Below, one piece after another: positions 6,489-7,605 of a DNA stretch of 7,605 nucleotides. Made by a program: the position numbers and the translations under genes. The stretch covers positions 1 to 7,605 of the forward strand of contig JAKAAJ010000055.1 of assembly GCA_021802365.1 (NCBI GenBank), read 5' to 3'. The notes below the pieces were generated by a model. It made no database searches. It saw only the letters and a program-made list of their open reading frames with translations, and was not told the DNA's origin. The stretch comes from Thermoplasmata archaeon (lineage in GTDB: Archaea; Thermoplasmatota; Thermoplasmata; Thermoplasmatales; Thermoplasmataceae). Each line of letters starts with the position of its first letter. Positions within the stretch are counted from its first letter, which is position 1.

Positions 6489-7499
6489 ATGTATACAAAG
6501 GTCATGGATTCCATGGAGGCTCTACTTGGAAAGAATGATTCAATAATTGAACCAAGCGACTACAATTTCAGGATATCTTTCATAGCAGCTTCCACAAATG
6601 TCGATGAAAAAGTTGAAAACTCAATCTACAGCATTTCAAGAATAGCGGAGGAATTGGGCAGGGATTTCGAGATTATTTTAACCACACCATTCAAAAGCAC
6701 CCTTAAATCAATGGCCAGAATTCTTCTTATGAGAGAAAACTGTCCCCAATTCCAGCTGAATGTGGAGGATTTCTCCTCTCCTGGCAGGGGAAAACAGATA
6801 TCTTTTGAGAAAGCTTCAGGAAAATACGTGGTACCATTCAACCCGGAGGTTTCATACCCGGTCGAGTTTTCAGACATTCTCCATTCATTTCTTAAATTCA
6901 AATTAAAGAGACTGTTCTACTCTGAGCTTCCCCTTATAAGCTCAGAAATAGTAAAGGAGGTGGGAGGATGGCGTGATCTCCTTATAGGAGAGGATCTGGA
7001 CCTTTTCGCAAGGATCAGCATGAATTATGGCACGTTGGCGATGCCCTCTGACCTGATGCCTGGCACTGGATATGGAATTGAAGATACAATCTGCCTTTCA
7101 AGGATTTTCACGTTTAACAGTTTGCCTTACAAAAGAAAGATGGAGTACGTAAGGGATCTCATCATATCCTGCAACCTAAATTTCAGGGAAACGAATAACA
7201 TATCCTCACTCCTTTCAGAATATGAGGGTTTCCGTATCAGGGGGATATCGGCACTGGCACAGATTATGAAGCACTTTTATCCCGTGAAGCCTGTAAATTA
7301 TGACAGGAACAACCTCACGGTATTCATGGAATCCGTTCTAGAATCACTGGTACTGAAAGAATTTCAGAGACTTGGTGATGTCTCATCGCATGTGCACCTG
7401 AATATTCACAGAGTACTGCTGAAATTCCTGCAAAAGAACAGTAACCTTTACAGAGAGATGAGTAACAGCCTCTCTCTCTATGTCACACCCGAGTACTGA
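6489..7499 (+). CDS. GT2-like glycosyltransferase lacking the DxD motif
   Basis: Up to 336 residues and soluble. The N-terminal half has the layout of a family-2 glycosyltransferase (GT-A fold): a first beta strand ISFIAAST (29-36), a helix with SISRIAEELGRDFEIILTT, the GRGKQISFEKASGKY segment (99 onward) that in active enzymes precedes the metal-binding strand, and the acceptor-side motif EVGGWRDLLIGEDLDLFARI with GED at 167-169. Where the strand should end in DxD, the sequence is VVPFNPEVSYP (Asn118, Pro119, Glu120), so the metal-binding aspartates are missing. The last 120 residues are helical and not recognised. Active members transfer sugars from nucleotide donors; this one could be an altered transferase or a non-catalytic partner. 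It neighbours a flippase, which suits a glycan-assembly role. The true start may be ATG 6504 (residue 6), from promoter spacing; nothing conserved would be lost. Confidence 0.7.
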   Translation: MYTKVMDSMEALLGKNDSIIEPSDYNFRISFIAASTNVDEKVENSIYSISRIAEELGRDFEIILTTPFKSTLKSMARILLMRENCPQFQLNVEDFSSPGRGKQISFEKASGKYVVPFNPEVSYPVEFSDILHSFLKFKLKRLFYSELPLISSEIVKEVGGWRDLLIGEDLDLFARISMNYGTLAMPSDLMPGTGYGIEDTICLSRIFTFNSLPYKRKMEYVRDLIISCNLNFRETNNISSLLSEYEGFRIRGISALAQIMKHFYPVKPVNYDRNNLTVFMESVLESLVLKEFQRLGDVSSHVHLNIHRVLLKFLQKNSNLYREMSNSLSLYVTPEY

Positions 7500-7537
7500 A
7501 TTGCACTTTTTACATAAAGTGGTCTGAGGAATAAAAC

Positions 7538-7547
7538 TTAATATTTT
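7538..7547 (+). promoter_or_regulatory. TATA-like element of the gene starting at 7570
   Basis: TTAATATTTT is centred 27-28 bases before the ATG at 7570 and follows the glycosyltransferase stop by about 40 bases. Spacing fits a leaderless transcript, as seen at other genes in the window. Confidence 0.45.
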
Positions 7548-7569
7548 TGGATCATCCTGTTGTAGGTAT

Positions 7570-7605
7570 ATGACCGCAACTACCAAACATACCATTACAG
7601 TTTTT
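7570..7605 (+). CDS. Start of an unidentified gene (partial)
   Basis: An ATG at 7570 opens a frame that runs to the window edge and encodes MTATTKHTITVF. The call as a gene rests on the well-placed TATA-like element upstream and on the open frame; 12 residues are too few to name a product. Confidence 0.45.
   Translation, partial: MTATTKHTITVF

Overview
The window reads as chromosomal DNA of a thermoacidophilic archaeon, most likely of the Thermoplasmatales (Thermoplasma, Cuniculiplasma or Ferroplasma-like). This is inferred from several signs: arginine codons are mostly AGA/AGG and isoleucine is often ATA; AT-rich TATA-box-like elements lie about 25-29 bases before start codons; there are no Shine-Dalgarno sequences except at a gene inside an operon; T-tracts follow several genes; and the substrate-binding protein is anchored by a membrane helix and dense in N-glycosylation sequons. 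No RNA gene, insertion sequence, CRISPR array or integration site is visible. There is no gene-free stretch longer than about 155 bases.

Left part (1-3922, plus strand): a carbohydrate uptake and breakdown block. It holds the last 31 codons of a MalG-type ABC permease, a MalK-type ATPase overlapping the permease stop by one base, a membrane-anchored solute-binding protein with its own promoter-like element, and a glycogen-debranching/amylo-alpha-1,6-glucosidase-like (alpha/alpha)6-barrel hydrolase. Together they would import an oligosaccharide and hydrolyse it inside the cell.

Middle (3951-6334, minus strand): a 14-helix-type polysaccharide/oligosaccharide flippase that converges on the hydrolase gene, preceded by a zinc-ribbon membrane protein resembling DUF973. 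Right part (about 6335-7605): a divergent promoter region, a degenerate GT2-like glycosyltransferase on the plus strand, and the first 12 codons of another plus-strand gene. Flippase and glycosyltransferase suggest surface glycan or protein N-glycosylation work, but no physical linkage to the sugar-uptake block beyond proximity is shown.

The most unusual object is the solute-binding protein. The block that in MalE-like proteins lies near the C-terminus (the PGP...GG...A.EF..YLM.P..Q....TGFIPV region) sits here at the N-terminus, right after the membrane anchor. Its normal site deep in the C-terminal half is closed by a short linker. If real, each lobe of the Venus-flytrap fold would be encoded by one contiguous piece of chain, which is a rewired topology for this family. 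Other points of interest are the hydrolase reduced to its catalytic barrel with a TTG start directly after a stop, the loss of the metal-binding DxD in the glycosyltransferase, and a consistent leaderless-promoter geometry that argues for moving one start codon.
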